Assembly (NCBI GenBank): GCA_035449045.1
Contig: DAOTKC010000001.1
Location: 62,001-126,000 of the forward strand
Origin: DAOTKC01 sp035449045
GTDB taxonomy: Bacteria; Bacillota; Clostridia; Christensenellales; CAG-917
Direction of reading: 5' to 3'
DNA length: 64,000 nucleotides
Below the pieces are notes generated by a model. It worked only from the letters and a program-made list of their open reading frames with translations, was not told the DNA's origin and made no database searches. Shown here one piece after another: positions 17,101 to 25,518 of this stretch; the first letter of the stretch is position 1, and each line of letters starts with the position of its first letter. Both the position numbers and the translations under genes were made by a program.

Positions 17101-17852
17101 GCGCGGTAAAGCTCCAAGCTCTTTTTAATGTGCGGATTTTCAGATTCTATTTCTATATCGGTGAGCTCGGTCAAAAAAGTGGTGTGGCGGCAGTGGTCGC
17201 TCCAATAGGTGTCTAAGATTTTAAGCTCGGTGACGGTCGGCTCGCGGTTTTCCGATTTGAAATAGTCCTGCACGAACTTAAGGTCTTCGAGCGTCATGGC
17301 AAAGCCGAAATCATCGGAAAACTTCTTAAGCTCGGCCGCAGAAAGAGAAATAAAACCCGAGAGTTCTTCGCGCATTTTGCGCTTAACGGGCTTTTTCGCC
17401 TTGAGCGTCAAAGGAATTTCGGCGCTTCCTTCGCGGCTTTCGACGGGGTTTATCAAATGCTTTTTAATGATTAAAAAGTCGGAGTCGGAAATACCGAAAA
17501 AGGCGAAGACTGTGGCGCAGCGCACCAGCGGCCGCTCGCCGCCCGAAAGCAGCGCGACGCACTCAGCCGCGCTCGCCGCGCGCTGGTCGAACTGCCCGTC
17601 GAGATATTCGGTGACGAGAACGCGCGCGCCCTTTAAAAATTCAACGTCGTCATAGACGATATCGGCGGGCGGCTCGGAAAACACCGAGGATTTTGCCGCC
17701 TCGAAAACTTCGTCGCCGATATCCTCGACGTCATAACGCAAAAAGACTCGAAGCTCGGCCTTAACGCCCAAAATATCGAAAATTTCGCCTTGGATTTTTT
17801 TTCTGAAATTATCAAAGCCCGCGCGCTTTTCGACATAAATCCGTCTGACCAT
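14139..17852 (-). CDS. purL: Phosphoribosylformylglycinamidine synthase, single-chain with glutaminase domain
   Basis: Converts FGAR, glutamine and ATP to FGAM. The 1237-residue chain contains all functions of PurS, PurL and PurQ. An N-terminal PurS-like region is followed by the linker motif LKILDTYWSDHCRHTTF and the catalytic signature ETHNHPTEIEPFGGAATC. A second AIRS-like half follows, and a class I glutamine amidotransferase domain runs from about residue 973. The triad is visible: Cys1078 in LGICNGFQ, and His1208 and Glu1210 in GHSERTGKG. Length and sequence fit the Clostridia/Bacteroidota-type large PurL. It is last in the operon, 126 bp after purD, and no separate purQ or purS is present. 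Confidence 0.96.
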   Translation of the reverse strand: MVRRIYVEKRAGFDNFRKKIQGEIFDILGVKAELRVFLRYDVEDIGDEVFEAAKSSVFSEPPADIVYDDVEFLKGARVLVTEYLDGQFDQRAASAAECVALLSGGERPLVRCATVFAFFGISDSDFLIIKKHLINPVESREGSAEIPLTLKAKKPVKRKMREELSGFISLSAAELKKFSDDFGFAMTLEDLKFVQDYFKSENREPTVTELKILDTYWSDHCRHTTFLTELTDIEIESENPHIKKSLELYRAIFAELYKDRPDKYPCLMDIATIGTKKLKAMGYLKNHDESEEVNACSIKVAVAGEGGTEDWLIMFKNETHNHPTEIEPFGGAATCLGGAIRDPLSGRAYVYQAMRITGGGNPFLENTLKGKLPQRVITKTALAGFSSYGNQIGLATGKVQEFYHEGYVAKRLEAGFVIAGAPAANVIRKRPSAGDVVILVGGDTGRDGCGGATGSSRAHTEESVELCGAEVQKGNAPEERKLMRLFKNPEAARLIIRCNDFGAGGVAVAIGELAEGIDIRLDLVPKKYEGLTATELAISESQERMAVVVKASDAEKFAALAGEENLKATTVAEITDLGRLRMFYDDEPIADIARSFLDTNGVRQQAEAKIQDRGQNFFDKIEGDTLLKLKTEGYQAALSNELKKLKNCSQKGLGEVFDSTIGAASALLPFGGRHMLTESTAMAAKPPVDGDTDTVTVAACGLYPEMLSASPYIGAIYSVIGAVSKLVASGVKKETIYLSLQEYFKRLGRDKTRWGEPAAALLGALDAELGLKIGAIGGKDSMSGSFENIDVPPTLIGFAIGVTDTKKLTHNAFSDKGYIYRFKVKKDEFGEPDYESLLSLYNEVYSLISADKVVNSAVVEHGFMVALAKSLLGNMAGAKLYRIGFDMFKPDTGDIILITKEKIATEAGELLGELTSSGKIEAEGVSVALSELSAPYTATLEPIFKTTAAADGAAKNADFNVSKTFKSKYPTAKPRVFIPVFPGTNCEYDTAKKFIKAGAIPDIFVLKNLKPADVEYSAREFQKRISNAQIIAFPGGFSGGDEPDGSGKFIAVTIKNPLIKKEILSLLYERDGLILGICNGFQALIKTGLLPFGVIEDLRSDSPTLTFNTISRHVSTIVKIRISSNASPWLSGFRMGETFYVPVSNGEGRFVAPEATIEKLIAGGQIATQYCDETGNATMASPFNPSGSMMAVEGLISPCGRVFGKMGHSERTGKGLYKNFPGNFDMDIFANGVNYFK

Positions 17853-17978
17853 TTTTTACCTTAACCTTACAATCTGTATTTGACTTGCTAATGCAAAATA
17901 GTTTTAGCCTAACAAAATTATAATTGTTATATTCGCCTTTCGTGGACTTTCCCTTTGGGTGAGTCGGCAACCTAACGC

Positions 17979-19238
17979 TTATTTAATGCCTATATCTTTG
18001 CGGTAGCGCATTCCCGAAAATTTAATTTTGTCGATTTCGGCGTAAACGGTCTTTCGCGCCGATTCGATGTTTTCTTTGACGGTGGTAACCGAAAAAACTC
18101 TGCCGCCGTTTGTAACCGGTTTGCCGTCTTGAAGCTTGGTGCCGGCGTGGTAAAGAATGATGTCGGAGCCGAGCTCTCCTATCTCGATGGGAAGGCCTTT
18201 TTGCGAAGAGGCGGGGTAACCCGCGCAGGCGCAGACGACGGTAAAACCGGTTTTTTCTTCCCATTCTATTTCAAGTTCGTCGAGCCTTCCCTCGATGACC
18301 GCTTCCACTATGTCCAAAAGGTCGGTTTTCAAAAGCGGCAGAACGACCTGCGTTTCGGGATCGCCGAAGCGGGCGTTGTATTCCACCACTTTGACGCCGC
18401 TATCGGTCAGCATGAGCCCGAAATAAATGACGCCTTTAAAAACTCTGTTTTCTTCCAAAAGCCCCTTTAAAGTGGGCAAAATGATATTGTTAAGTGTTTC
18501 TTCTGCGATTTCTTCGGTAAACTTGGGGGAGGGCGCAAAAGCGCCCATGCCGCCGGTGTTGGGTCCTTGGTCACCGTCGTAGGCCTTTTTGTGGTCCTGC
18601 GAGGAGGGCATGCATTTGACGCTCTTGCCGTCGGTGAAGGCGAGAACGGTCACCTCGGTGCCCGTTAAAAATTCTTCTATCACGACTTCGCGCCCCGACT
18701 CGCCGAATATCTTTTTCTGCATTATGTCGGACAGCGCGGCCTCGGCCTCGGAAAAGTCTTTTGCGATTATGACGCCCTTGCCGAGCGCCAGCCCGTCCGC
18801 CTTGATGACGAGAGGATATTTTGAGACTTTGGCATATTCAAGTGCGGCGGAAAAATCGGAAAATATTTGGTAGTCTGCGGTGGGAATATTATGGCGCTTC
18901 ATGAAAGCTTTGGAAAACGCCTTACTCGCCTCGATGATCGCGGCTTCCTCGCGCGGGCCGAACGCCTTTATACCCTCGGCCTCGAGGCGGTTGACCAGCC
19001 CTTTGGCAAGCGGGTCGTCGGGCGCCACGAAAATTATGTCGATGGCGTTCTCTTTGGCAAAGCTTGCTATTTTATCGAATTCGAGGGCGCCGAAGGGCGC
19101 GTTGGTCGCAATCGCCGCCGTGCCCGCATTTCCCGGCGCGCAGTAGAGCTTGCCTACTTTTTCGCTTTCTTTAAGCTTGGCGCAGATGGCGTGTTCCCGT
19201 CCGCCGCCTCCTATAACCATTACGCTTTTTTTATCCAT
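17979..19238 (-). CDS. purD: Phosphoribosylamine-glycine ligase
   Basis: ATP-grasp ligase joining phosphoribosylamine and glycine to GAR. The 419 residues start with MDKKSVMVIGGGGREHAI (N-domain Gly loop). They contain the ATP-grasp segments KADGLALGKGVIIAKD and EEFLTGTEVTVLAF, the substrate loop SQDHKKAYDGDQGPNTGGMG, and the metal ligands in EYNARFGDPETQVVLP. It lies 23 nt downstream of purH. Confidence 0.97.
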   Translation of the reverse strand: MDKKSVMVIGGGGREHAICAKLKESEKVGKLYCAPGNAGTAAIATNAPFGALEFDKIASFAKENAIDIIFVAPDDPLAKGLVNRLEAEGIKAFGPREEAAIIEASKAFSKAFMKRHNIPTADYQIFSDFSAALEYAKVSKYPLVIKADGLALGKGVIIAKDFSEAEAALSDIMQKKIFGESGREVVIEEFLTGTEVTVLAFTDGKSVKCMPSSQDHKKAYDGDQGPNTGGMGAFAPSPKFTEEIAEETLNNIILPTLKGLLEENRVFKGVIYFGLMLTDSGVKVVEYNARFGDPETQVVLPLLKTDLLDIVEAVIEGRLDELEIEWEEKTGFTVVCACAGYPASSQKGLPIEIGELGSDIILYHAGTKLQDGKPVTNGGRVFSVTTVKENIESARKTVYAEIDKIKFSGMRYRKDIGIK

Positions 19239-19261
19239 GTTTCCAAAAACCTCAAGGATTT

Positions 19262-20794
19262 TTAGTGTTTGAAATGCCGGCAGGAAGTAAAAATCATGGC
19301 GATGCCGCTATTGTCGCATTCCTCGATGCTGAGGCTATCGCGGACGGAGCCGCCCGGCTGAATGATTGCCGAAATGCCATATTTCGCCGCTTCTTGGACG
19401 CAGTCGTTGAAGGGGAAGAAAGCGTCGCTCGCCAGCACGGCGCCCTTGGCGTCCTTGGAGCGCGACAGCGCCTCGGATGCTGCCCAAATGCGGTTGGTCT
19501 GACCGGTTCCGATGCCCAGCGTCATATTGCCTTTGGCGACGACTATGGCGTTGCTCTTGCAGTGCTTGACGACTTTCATGGCAAACAGCATATCGGCGAT
19601 TTCGGCCTCGGTCGGCGAATTTTTTGTCACCACCTTCATTTCGGCGACGTCTTTCTGGTCGGCGTCTTGGATAATCAGCCCGCCGTAGCACTTTTTAAAG
19701 TCGACGATGGGCGGATTGGGCTTGGCGATGTCGGGCTCTGCCAAAACGCGGAGATTGGGCTTTTTCTTTAAGATTTCAAGCGCCTCTTCGGTGAATGAGG
19801 GCGCTATCACAATCTCCAAAAAGATTTTTACGAGCTCGGCGGCGGTGTCGGCGCCTATCTCGCGGTTGGCGGCGACGATGCCGCCGTATATCGAAACGGG
19901 ATCGCAGTCGTAAGCCTTTTTATAAGCCTCCAAAATGCTTTCGGCTACCGCGACGCCGCAGGGGTTGGCGTGTTTTACCGCGACGACGGCGGGCCCCTCG
20001 AACTCCTTCAAAAGCTCGATGGCGCCGTTGGCGTCGTTGATGTTGTTGTAAGAGAGCTGCTTGCCGTTCAGTTGCTTGGCCGATATCAGCGAATTATGAG
20101 CGGGAATGGCCTCGCCGTAGAGCGCGCCGCGCTGGTGGGGATTTTCGCCGTAGCGGAGCTCCTCCACCTTCTCATAGGCAAGCGTCAGCTGCTCGGGGAA
20201 AGCTATGCCGAGTTTTTCTCTTAAGTAATTCGAGATAAGCGAATCGTAGACGGCGGTATGGGCGAAAACCTTATACATAAGATATTTTTTGGTTTCGAGC
20301 GATACTCCGCCGTTTTCGAGTTCGCTTAGCGCCTTGTCATAATCCTTGGCATCGACCAAAACGACGACGTCCTTATAGTTCTTGGCGGCGGCGCGGATCA
20401 TGGCCGGCCCGCCGATGTCGATGTTCTCGACGGCGTCGGCGAAGTCGACGCCCTCTTTCATGACGGTCTTTTTGAAAGGATAGAGGTTGACGATAAGCAC
20501 GTCGATGGTGTCAATGCCAAGCTCGGCAAGCCTTTCCATGTGCTCGGGCTTGTCCCTCTCGGCGAGAAGTCCGGCGTGAATTTTGGGATGGAGCGTCTTG
20601 ACTCTGCCGTCCAGACACTCGGGAAAACCCGTTATATCGGAAACGTTGATGACGGTTAAGCCAGCGTCCTTAAGCGCCTTTTCGGTGCCGCCCGTGGAGA
20701 TGATTTCATAGCCCAGCGCGGAAAGGCGTTTGGCAGCGTCGACGACGCCGGTTTTGTCGGAAACGGAAATTAACGCTCTCTTCTTCATTTGCAA
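19262..20794 (-). CDS. purH: Bifunctional AICAR transformylase / IMP cyclohydrolase
   Basis: Last two steps to IMP. Residues about 1-190 form the MGS-like cyclohydrolase domain ([46 protein letters not shown]). Residues about 195-510 form the transformylase domain with [15 protein letters not shown] and the catalytic [12 protein letters not shown]. The end [14 protein letters not shown] and [16 protein letters not shown] is complete at 510 residues. The start overlaps the purN stop by 10 nt. It would also recycle AICAR released by histidine synthesis, whose operon lies just downstream. Confidence 0.97.
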   Translation of the reverse strand: MQMKKRALISVSDKTGVVDAAKRLSALGYEIISTGGTEKALKDAGLTVINVSDITGFPECLDGRVKTLHPKIHAGLLAERDKPEHMERLAELGIDTIDVLIVNLYPFKKTVMKEGVDFADAVENIDIGGPAMIRAAAKNYKDVVVLVDAKDYDKALSELENGGVSLETKKYLMYKVFAHTAVYDSLISNYLREKLGIAFPEQLTLAYEKVEELRYGENPHQRGALYGEAIPAHNSLISAKQLNGKQLSYNNINDANGAIELLKEFEGPAVVAVKHANPCGVAVAESILEAYKKAYDCDPVSIYGGIVAANREIGADTAAELVKIFLEIVIAPSFTEEALEILKKKPNLRVLAEPDIAKPNPPIVDFKKCYGGLIIQDADQKDVAEMKVVTKNSPTEAEIADMLFAMKVVKHCKSNAIVVAKGNMTLGIGTGQTNRIWAASEALSRSKDAKGAVLASDAFFPFNDCVQEAAKYGISAIIQPGGSVRDSLSIEECDNSGIAMIFTSCRHFKH

Positions 20795-21399
20795 ACCTCA
20801 CTTTTACTTGGTAAGTCAGCTTCGACAAGCTGCTTTACTGTTTCTCTTAAAATGCGGTGCTCGACCTCGAGCACTCTTGCCGCAAGCGTCTCGGCGGTGT
20901 CGGAGGGGTAGACCGGCACTCTCTCCTGCCTTATGATTTTGCCGGTGTCGGCGCCTTCGTCGACAAAGTGGACGGTAGCGCCCGACTCCTTTTCGCCGGC
21001 CGCAACAACCGCCTCGTGAACCTTGAGGCCGTAAAAGCCCATGCCGCAGTATTTGGGAATGAGGGAGGGGTGGATGTTGATTATCCGGCCCCGAAACGCT
21101 TCGATAATGTTGGGTGTCAATATGGTGAGATAGCCGGCGAGCACCACCAAATCGACGTTCCGCTCTTTCAAAATGGCAATAATCTCGTCATACATGGCGT
21201 CGAGCGAAGAAAAGTCGCGCTTCCGCATGACAAAGCAGGGAATGTTATGGATTTTGGCGCGCTCGACGGCGAAAATTTTGGAGGAGCTGGCAATAACCGC
21301 GGCCATCTCGGCCTTGATTTCGCCCGAGTTCACGCCGTCAATCAAGCTTTGAAGATTGCTGCCGCCGCCCGAAACGAAGACGGCTATCCGCTTTAACAA
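20785..21399 (-). CDS. purN: Phosphoribosylglycinamide formyltransferase
   Basis: Folate-dependent formylation of GAR. The 204-residue enzyme has [17 protein letters not shown] (phosphate loop), [20 protein letters not shown], the catalytic [24 protein letters not shown] with its Asn and His, and [17 protein letters not shown] with its Asp. It overlaps purM by 7 nt and purH by 10 nt, so translation is tightly coupled. FolD, encoded upstream of this operon, supplies 10-formyl-THF. Confidence 0.97.
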   Translation of the reverse strand: MLKRIAVFVSGGGSNLQSLIDGVNSGEIKAEMAAVIASSSKIFAVERAKIHNIPCFVMRKRDFSSLDAMYDEIIAILKERNVDLVVLAGYLTILTPNIIEAFRGRIINIHPSLIPKYCGMGFYGLKVHEAVVAAGEKESGATVHFVDEGADTGKIIRQERVPVYPSDTAETLAARVLEVEHRILRETVKQLVEADLPSKSEVCK

Positions 21400-22412
21400 A
21401 GCTCGACACCTCCGCCTTTTACAACCTCGCCCAAACGGCAGGCCTTTTCGCCCAAAGAATTTGCAAAGCCGATGACCTCGTCCGCTAACCCGGCGTCGAC
21501 GGCTAGCACCATTCCTATGCCCATGTTGAAGGTATTGTAGAGCTTGGTCTCTTCGATGCCCGAGCGCGCGGCAAGAACCTCGAAAATTCTCGGCAGCTTG
21601 TAGCTGTTTTTATAAATTTTTATGCCTAGGCCGTCGGGGATGATGCGGGGAATGTTTTCAATAAAACCGCCGCCCGTGATATGGGCGATTCCTTTAATTT
21701 GATATTTTTCGATAATCGCAAGAACGGATTTGACGTAAATTCTGGTGGGAGTGAGAAGAATGTCGGCGGGAACGGCGCCCAGCTCGGCGTCGAATCTTTC
21801 TAGCTCTTCCTTTATCGGGGGAAACAGCTTGCGAACGAGCGAATAGCCGTTGCTGTGGATGCCGGAGGAGGCAAGGCCGATGAGAACGTCACCCGCTGCT
21901 ATGCCGCTTCCGTTAATAATTTTGTTTCTTTTGGCTATTCCGCAGGAAAACCCCGCTATATCGTAGTCGCCGCCCTGATAAAAGCCGGGCATTTCGGCGG
22001 TTTCGCCGCCGATTAAGGCGCAACCCGCCATGCGGCAACCCGCCGCCACGCCCTTGACTATTTCGGCCGTCTTTTCGGGAATGAGCTTGCCCGAGGCTAT
22101 GTAGTCGAGGAAGATGAGGGGGCGCGCGCCCTGACAGACGATGTCGTTGACGCACATTGCGACGCAGTCGATGCCGATGGTATCGTGGCGGTCGAGCGCG
22201 AAGGCGTATTTGAGTTTGGTGCCGACGCCGTCGGTGCCTGCCACTAAGACGTCGCCGTCCGCGGTATCGGAGAGTGCATAGAAGCCGCCGAACGAGCCTA
22301 TATCCCCCACCACGTTTTTATCGTAGGTGGATTTGACGTATTCCTTCATCAGACGGACGGCGCTGTAACCCGCTTCGATGTCGACGCCGGCGTCCTTATA
22401 ATCAATAGCCAT
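21393..22412 (-). CDS. purM: Phosphoribosylformylglycinamidine cyclo-ligase
   Basis: Cyclises FGAM to AIR. The 339-residue protein starts MAIDYKDAGVDIEAGYSAV and carries the glycine-rich VAGTDGVGTKLKYAF, CVNDIVCQGARPLIFLDY, IGGETAEMPGFYQGGDYD and HITGGGFIENIPRI motifs typical of PurM. It lies 2 nt after purF and overlaps purN. Confidence 0.97.
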   Translation of the reverse strand: MAIDYKDAGVDIEAGYSAVRLMKEYVKSTYDKNVVGDIGSFGGFYALSDTADGDVLVAGTDGVGTKLKYAFALDRHDTIGIDCVAMCVNDIVCQGARPLIFLDYIASGKLIPEKTAEIVKGVAAGCRMAGCALIGGETAEMPGFYQGGDYDIAGFSCGIAKRNKIINGSGIAAGDVLIGLASSGIHSNGYSLVRKLFPPIKEELERFDAELGAVPADILLTPTRIYVKSVLAIIEKYQIKGIAHITGGGFIENIPRIIPDGLGIKIYKNSYKLPRIFEVLAARSGIEETKLYNTFNMGIGMVLAVDAGLADEVIGFANSLGEKACRLGEVVKGGGVELC

Positions 22413-22414
22413 AA

Positions 22415-23836
22415 TTACTCCAAAACCTCTTTACCGGGATTGTATTCGTCGATGTCGAACGAATATTTGTTGTTGAAGCAGCCGGTGCAGTAGCCGCCGC
22501 CGCCGCAGGAGGCGACAAGGTCCTCGAGCGGGATATAGTGGAGGCTGTCGGCGCCTATTAGCTCGCAGATTTCCTCGGGCTCGCGGTAGCCCGCGATAAG
22601 CTGGTCCTTGGTCGTCATGTCGACGCCGAAGAAGCAGGGGAAGCGGACGGGCGGGCTCGCCACCACCATGTGAACCTCGGCGGCGCCGTTGTTTCTGAGA
22701 AGCGTGATGATTTTCTTGCTGGTTGTGCCGCGAACGATGGAATCGTCGATTAAAATCAGCCGCTTGCCCTTGATGTTGGTTCTGAAGGCGTTGAGCTTTA
22801 TCCTGACGCTGCTTTCGCGTTGGGACTGGACGGGCTGAATGAAGGTGCGGCCGACGTAGCGGTTTTTGCTGAGCGCGTCGACATAGGGAATGCCGCTCGC
22901 CTCGGAATATCCGCGCGCGCAGACGACGGCGGAGTCGGGGACGCCCGCCACGATGTCGGCGTCGATTTTATAAAGGTTTGCAAGCCTTTTGCCGCACTCG
23001 TAGCGCGCGTTGTAGACACTGACGCCGTCTAAAACGGAGTCGCTTCGGGCGAGGTAGACAAGCTCGAATATACATGGGCTGTGAATGGGCCGGGCAAAGC
23101 TGCCGCTCTCAATTCTTCCTTCGGAGTCGATGCGGATAATCTCGCCGGGGAGAACGTCCCTTATAAGCGTGGCGTCGATGGCGTCAAGCGCGGCGCTCTC
23201 GCTCGCAAATATGATTTTGCCGTCCTTTTCGCCCATAACCAAAGGTTTGAGGCCGTGGCGGTCGCGGACGGCGATAAGCTCGCTTCCCGTCAAAACGACG
23301 AGCGCATAGGCGCCCAAAATGCTCTTGCAGGCGTTGTAGACGCCCTTCATGACGCTCTCGGTGCTGCATTCGTTGATGAGCGCCGCCACCACTTCGGAGT
23401 CGGTCGAGGACTGGAAGATGTGGCCGTTCGCTATCATTCTCTGTTTGATGTCGGCGACGTTGATGATATTGCCGTTGTGCGCCACCGCCATCCGCCCGTG
23501 CCTGCCGTAGAACACCACGGGCTGGGCGTTGACGACGTTGCTGGTGCCCGTCGTCGAATATCTGACGTGGCCGATGCCGAAGTTGGTCTCGGGCAGAAGG
23601 GAAAGCTCCTCGTCGGAGAATACCTCGTGAACCAATCCCATGTTTTTATAGTAGGCAACCTTTTTTTCGTTGTAGGCGACGGCTATTCCCGCGCTCTCCT
23701 GCCCGCGGTGCTGGAGGGCGAAAAGTCCGTAGTAAATATCGCGCGCAAGGTCGGTCTTGGTCTTGGACATGATGCCGATTATTCCGCATTCCTCGTGCAC
23801 GCCCATCTCGCGTTCGGGTAAAATTAGATGACTCAT
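22415..23836 (-). CDS. purF: Amidophosphoribosyltransferase, iron-sulfur type
   Basis: Committed step of purine synthesis: PRPP and glutamine to phosphoribosylamine. The 473-residue precursor has a short propeptide before the N-terminal nucleophile Cys17 in HEECGIIGI, which must be exposed by processing. The PRPP loop is LILIDDSIVRGTTSKKI. C-terminal cysteines (SCGGGGYCTGCFNN) with upstream Cys residues fit the B. subtilis-like 4Fe-4S class, which is oxygen-sensitive. An ATG at codon 11 is an alternative start, but AGGGAG lies at good distance from 23836. Confidence 0.96.
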   Translation of the reverse strand: MSHLILPEREMGVHEECGIIGIMSKTKTDLARDIYYGLFALQHRGQESAGIAVAYNEKKVAYYKNMGLVHEVFSDEELSLLPETNFGIGHVRYSTTGTSNVVNAQPVVFYGRHGRMAVAHNGNIINVADIKQRMIANGHIFQSSTDSEVVAALINECSTESVMKGVYNACKSILGAYALVVLTGSELIAVRDRHGLKPLVMGEKDGKIIFASESAALDAIDATLIRDVLPGEIIRIDSEGRIESGSFARPIHSPCIFELVYLARSDSVLDGVSVYNARYECGKRLANLYKIDADIVAGVPDSAVVCARGYSEASGIPYVDALSKNRYVGRTFIQPVQSQRESSVRIKLNAFRTNIKGKRLILIDDSIVRGTTSKKIITLLRNNGAAEVHMVVASPPVRFPCFFGVDMTTKDQLIAGYREPEEICELIGADSLHYIPLEDLVASCGGGGYCTGCFNNKYSFDIDEYNPGKEVLE

Positions 23837-23876
23837 GTTGGCTCCCTGTATTTGGCGGGGAATTCCCCGTTTTTTC

Positions 23877-24587
23877 TTATGCGATTTTGAAAAGCCGCGC
23901 CATTACTTCGCGATAGGCCTCCTCCACTCCGCCGAGGTCGCGGCGGAAGCGGTCCTTGTCGAGCTTTTCGCGGGTGGCCATATCCCAAAAGCGGCAGGTG
24001 TCCGGCGATATTTCGTCGGCTAAAATGATGTCGCCCTTATAGCGGCCGAACTCAAGTTTGAAGTCGATGAGGTCGATGCCGGCGCCCTTTAAATATTCCC
24101 TCAAAACCTCGTTGATTTTAAAGCTCATCGAGGTGATTTTTTCGATTTCTTCTTTAGTCGCGAACTCCATGGCGAGGGCGTGATACTCGTTTATCATGGG
24201 ATCGCCGAGCTCGTCGTTTTTATAGCAGAACTCGAGGACGGTCGACTTCATGACGGTGCCCTCGGGCACACCCAGCCTTTTGGCGAGCGAGCCTGCCGCT
24301 ATGTTTCTCACGATGACCTCGATGGGCACTATCCGGACGCGCCGAACATAGGTATCGGTGGGCGAAACCTCCTCAAGGTAATGCGTCTTTATGCCGCGGC
24401 TTTCCAAAAGCTTGAACATCTGGTTGCTTATGCGGTTGTTTATGACACCCTTGCCCGCGATTTGGCCCTTTTTCAAGCCGTTGAAGGCCGTCGCGTCGTC
24501 TTTATAGGAGACCAGCACGACGTCGGGATCGTCGGTAGCGAACACTTTCTTTGCTTTGCCCTCGTAAATTTGGTTTAAGGCTTTCAT
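23877..24587 (-). CDS. purC: Phosphoribosylaminoimidazole-succinocarboxamide synthase
   Basis: SAICAR synthase, ligating aspartate to CAIR. It is a standard-length 236-residue protein with [12 protein letters not shown] at the N-terminus, [20 protein letters not shown], and [20 protein letters not shown]. It sits between purE and purF. The following enzyme, PurB, is not encoded in this operon. Confidence 0.97.
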   Translation of the reverse strand: MKALNQIYEGKAKKVFATDDPDVVLVSYKDDATAFNGLKKGQIAGKGVINNRISNQMFKLLESRGIKTHYLEEVSPTDTYVRRVRIVPIEVIVRNIAAGSLAKRLGVPEGTVMKSTVLEFCYKNDELGDPMINEYHALAMEFATKEEIEKITSMSFKINEVLREYLKGAGIDLIDFKLEFGRYKGDIILADEISPDTCRFWDMATREKLDKDRFRRDLGGVEEAYREVMARLFKIA

Positions 24588-24636
24588 ACGTAATCTCCTT
24601 TTCGGTAATACCGTTAATTTTTTAACTATAAACGCT

Positions 24637-25140
24637 TTAGGCCTTTTTTGCCTCGGAATTCAGCTCGGCGGAAACCTCGGCGTCGTCTAAGAGTATTTTT
24701 TTCTTCATTTCGGCGCGGTAGGCGATAAGCTTTTCTTTAAGAGCGGGCTCACCGAGCGCGAGAATTCGGACAGCCAAAAGCGCGGCGTTCTCGCCGCCGT
24801 TTACGGCAACGGTCGCCACCGGAATGCCGGCAGGCATCTGAACGGTGGAAAGAAGGCTGTCAAGCCCCTCGAAGGAGCCCTTGGCGGGAATGCCGATGAC
24901 GGGAAGGGGAGTGAGGCTCGCGATGACGCCGGCAAGATGCGCCGCTTTGCCGGCGCAAGCGATGACGACGCCGAAAGAGTCCTCGGCCGATTTGGCGAAC
25001 TCGGCCGCCTCTTCGGGGGTGCGGTGTGCCGAAAGCACGCGGCCTTCGTAGGGCACGCCGAACTTGTCCAAAACCTCGGCGGCGCGCTTCAGTATCTCGA
25101 TATCACTCTTGCTTCCCATGACTAAGGCGACTTTTTTCAT
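24637..25140 (-). CDS. purE: N5-carboxyaminoimidazole ribonucleotide mutase / AIR carboxylase subunit
   Basis: Makes CAIR. I place the start at 25140 (167 residues: [20 protein letters not shown]), preceded by GGAGG at 6-nt spacing; the six codons upstream fall on the ribosome binding site. The active-site pattern [13 protein letters not shown] and [23 protein letters not shown] are clear. No purK is adjacent. Either purK lies elsewhere, or this is a class II enzyme using CO2 directly; sequence alone does not let me decide. It is the first full gene of the operon, directly behind a leader ORF and terminator. Confidence 0.95.
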   Translation of the reverse strand: MKKVALVMGSKSDIEILKRAAEVLDKFGVPYEGRVLSAHRTPEEAAEFAKSAEDSFGVVIACAGKAAHLAGVIASLTPLPVIGIPAKGSFEGLDSLLSTVQMPAGIPVATVAVNGGENAALLAVRILALGEPALKEKLIAYRAEMKKKILLDDAEVSAELNSEAKKA

Positions 25141-25156
25141 ATTGCCTCCAAAAAAC

Positions 25157-25182
25157 AAAAAAGCGCAGGAGTAGCCCGCGCC
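25157..25182 (-). terminator. Attenuator-like terminator between leader ORF and purE
   Basis: On the minus strand GCGCGGG pairs with CCTGCGC around a CTACT loop and is followed by T6-G-T6 that runs into the purE GGAGG. The stem begins only 5-6 nt after the stop codon of the leader ORF at 25187. A terminator this close in front of the first structural gene suggests conditional read-through. Confidence 0.75.
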
Positions 25183-25186
25183 TTTC

Positions 25187-25270
25187 TCAGTAAGCTTTAG
25201 TAACCGAATCCGCGCAAAAACCCACAGCAGAGATTAAAAAGATTAGCTTTTCTACCTTATTCTTTTTCAT
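25187..25270 (-). CDS. Putative 27-residue leader peptide of the pur operon
   Basis: A small open frame starting at the second of two adjacent ATGs (25273 and 25270), with GGGAGAGG directly upstream. The peptide starts MKKNKVEKLIFLISAV and ends GFCADSVTKAY, then TGA. It lies about 22 nt after the inferred transcription start and stops 5 nt before the terminator stem. It has no run of a single amino acid, so classical amino-acid attenuation is unlikely. A ribosome paused at its end would cover the first terminator arm and let transcription reach purE. I know of no named family for it. Function is inference from position; translation is likely given the ribosome binding site. Confidence 0.6.
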   Translation of the reverse strand: MKKNKVEKLIFLISAVGFCADSVTKAY

Positions 25271-25298
25271 CATCCTCTCCCGGCGCGAATACACCGCT

Positions 25299-25327
25299 AT
25301 TCTAACAAAAATATTTATTTTTGGCAA
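25299..25327 (-). promoter_or_regulatory. SigA-type promoter of the pur operon
   Basis: On the minus strand TTGCCA (25327-25322) and TAGAAT (25304-25299) are separated by 17 bp, about 26 bp before the leader ORF. I found no convincing purine riboswitch or PurR box. The gap 25141-25518 otherwise contains the leader ORF, the attenuator, the folD terminator and AT-rich sequence. Confidence 0.7.
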
Positions 25328-25469
25328 TTAAAAACGCCCTTATTTAACCCTTCGAAAAAATATTGACTTGCCCCGAAAAATTAGCCGCGTTTGCCTTGCG
25401 TCCCCAAAAAATTAAAATCGAACCGAGAAGTTAAAAAAAATTAAGCGTTAGGGATAATTGAACCACAAA

Positions 25470-25496
25470 AGAAAAAAGGCCGCGCAAGGCGGCCAA
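25470..25496 (-). terminator. Terminator after folD
   Basis: On the minus strand the stem GGCCGC/GCGGCC with a CTTGC-type loop is followed by T6, about 25 nt after the folD stop. It separates folD from the pur operon promoter. Confidence 0.85.
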
Positions 25497-25518
25497 ATAA
25501 TACTAGATTTTTATTTGC

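Noticed and set aside
23081..23821. A 246-codon open frame on the plus strand opposite purF
   Set aside because: Antisense to a fully conserved gene, with low-complexity Val/Gly/Ala/Asp composition typical of shadow frames in this genome.
25190..25518. Purine riboswitch or PurR operator before purE
   Set aside because: I looked for the conserved purine aptamer core and the CCGAA-type PurR box pair and found no convincing match; a leader ORF and terminator occupy the leader instead.
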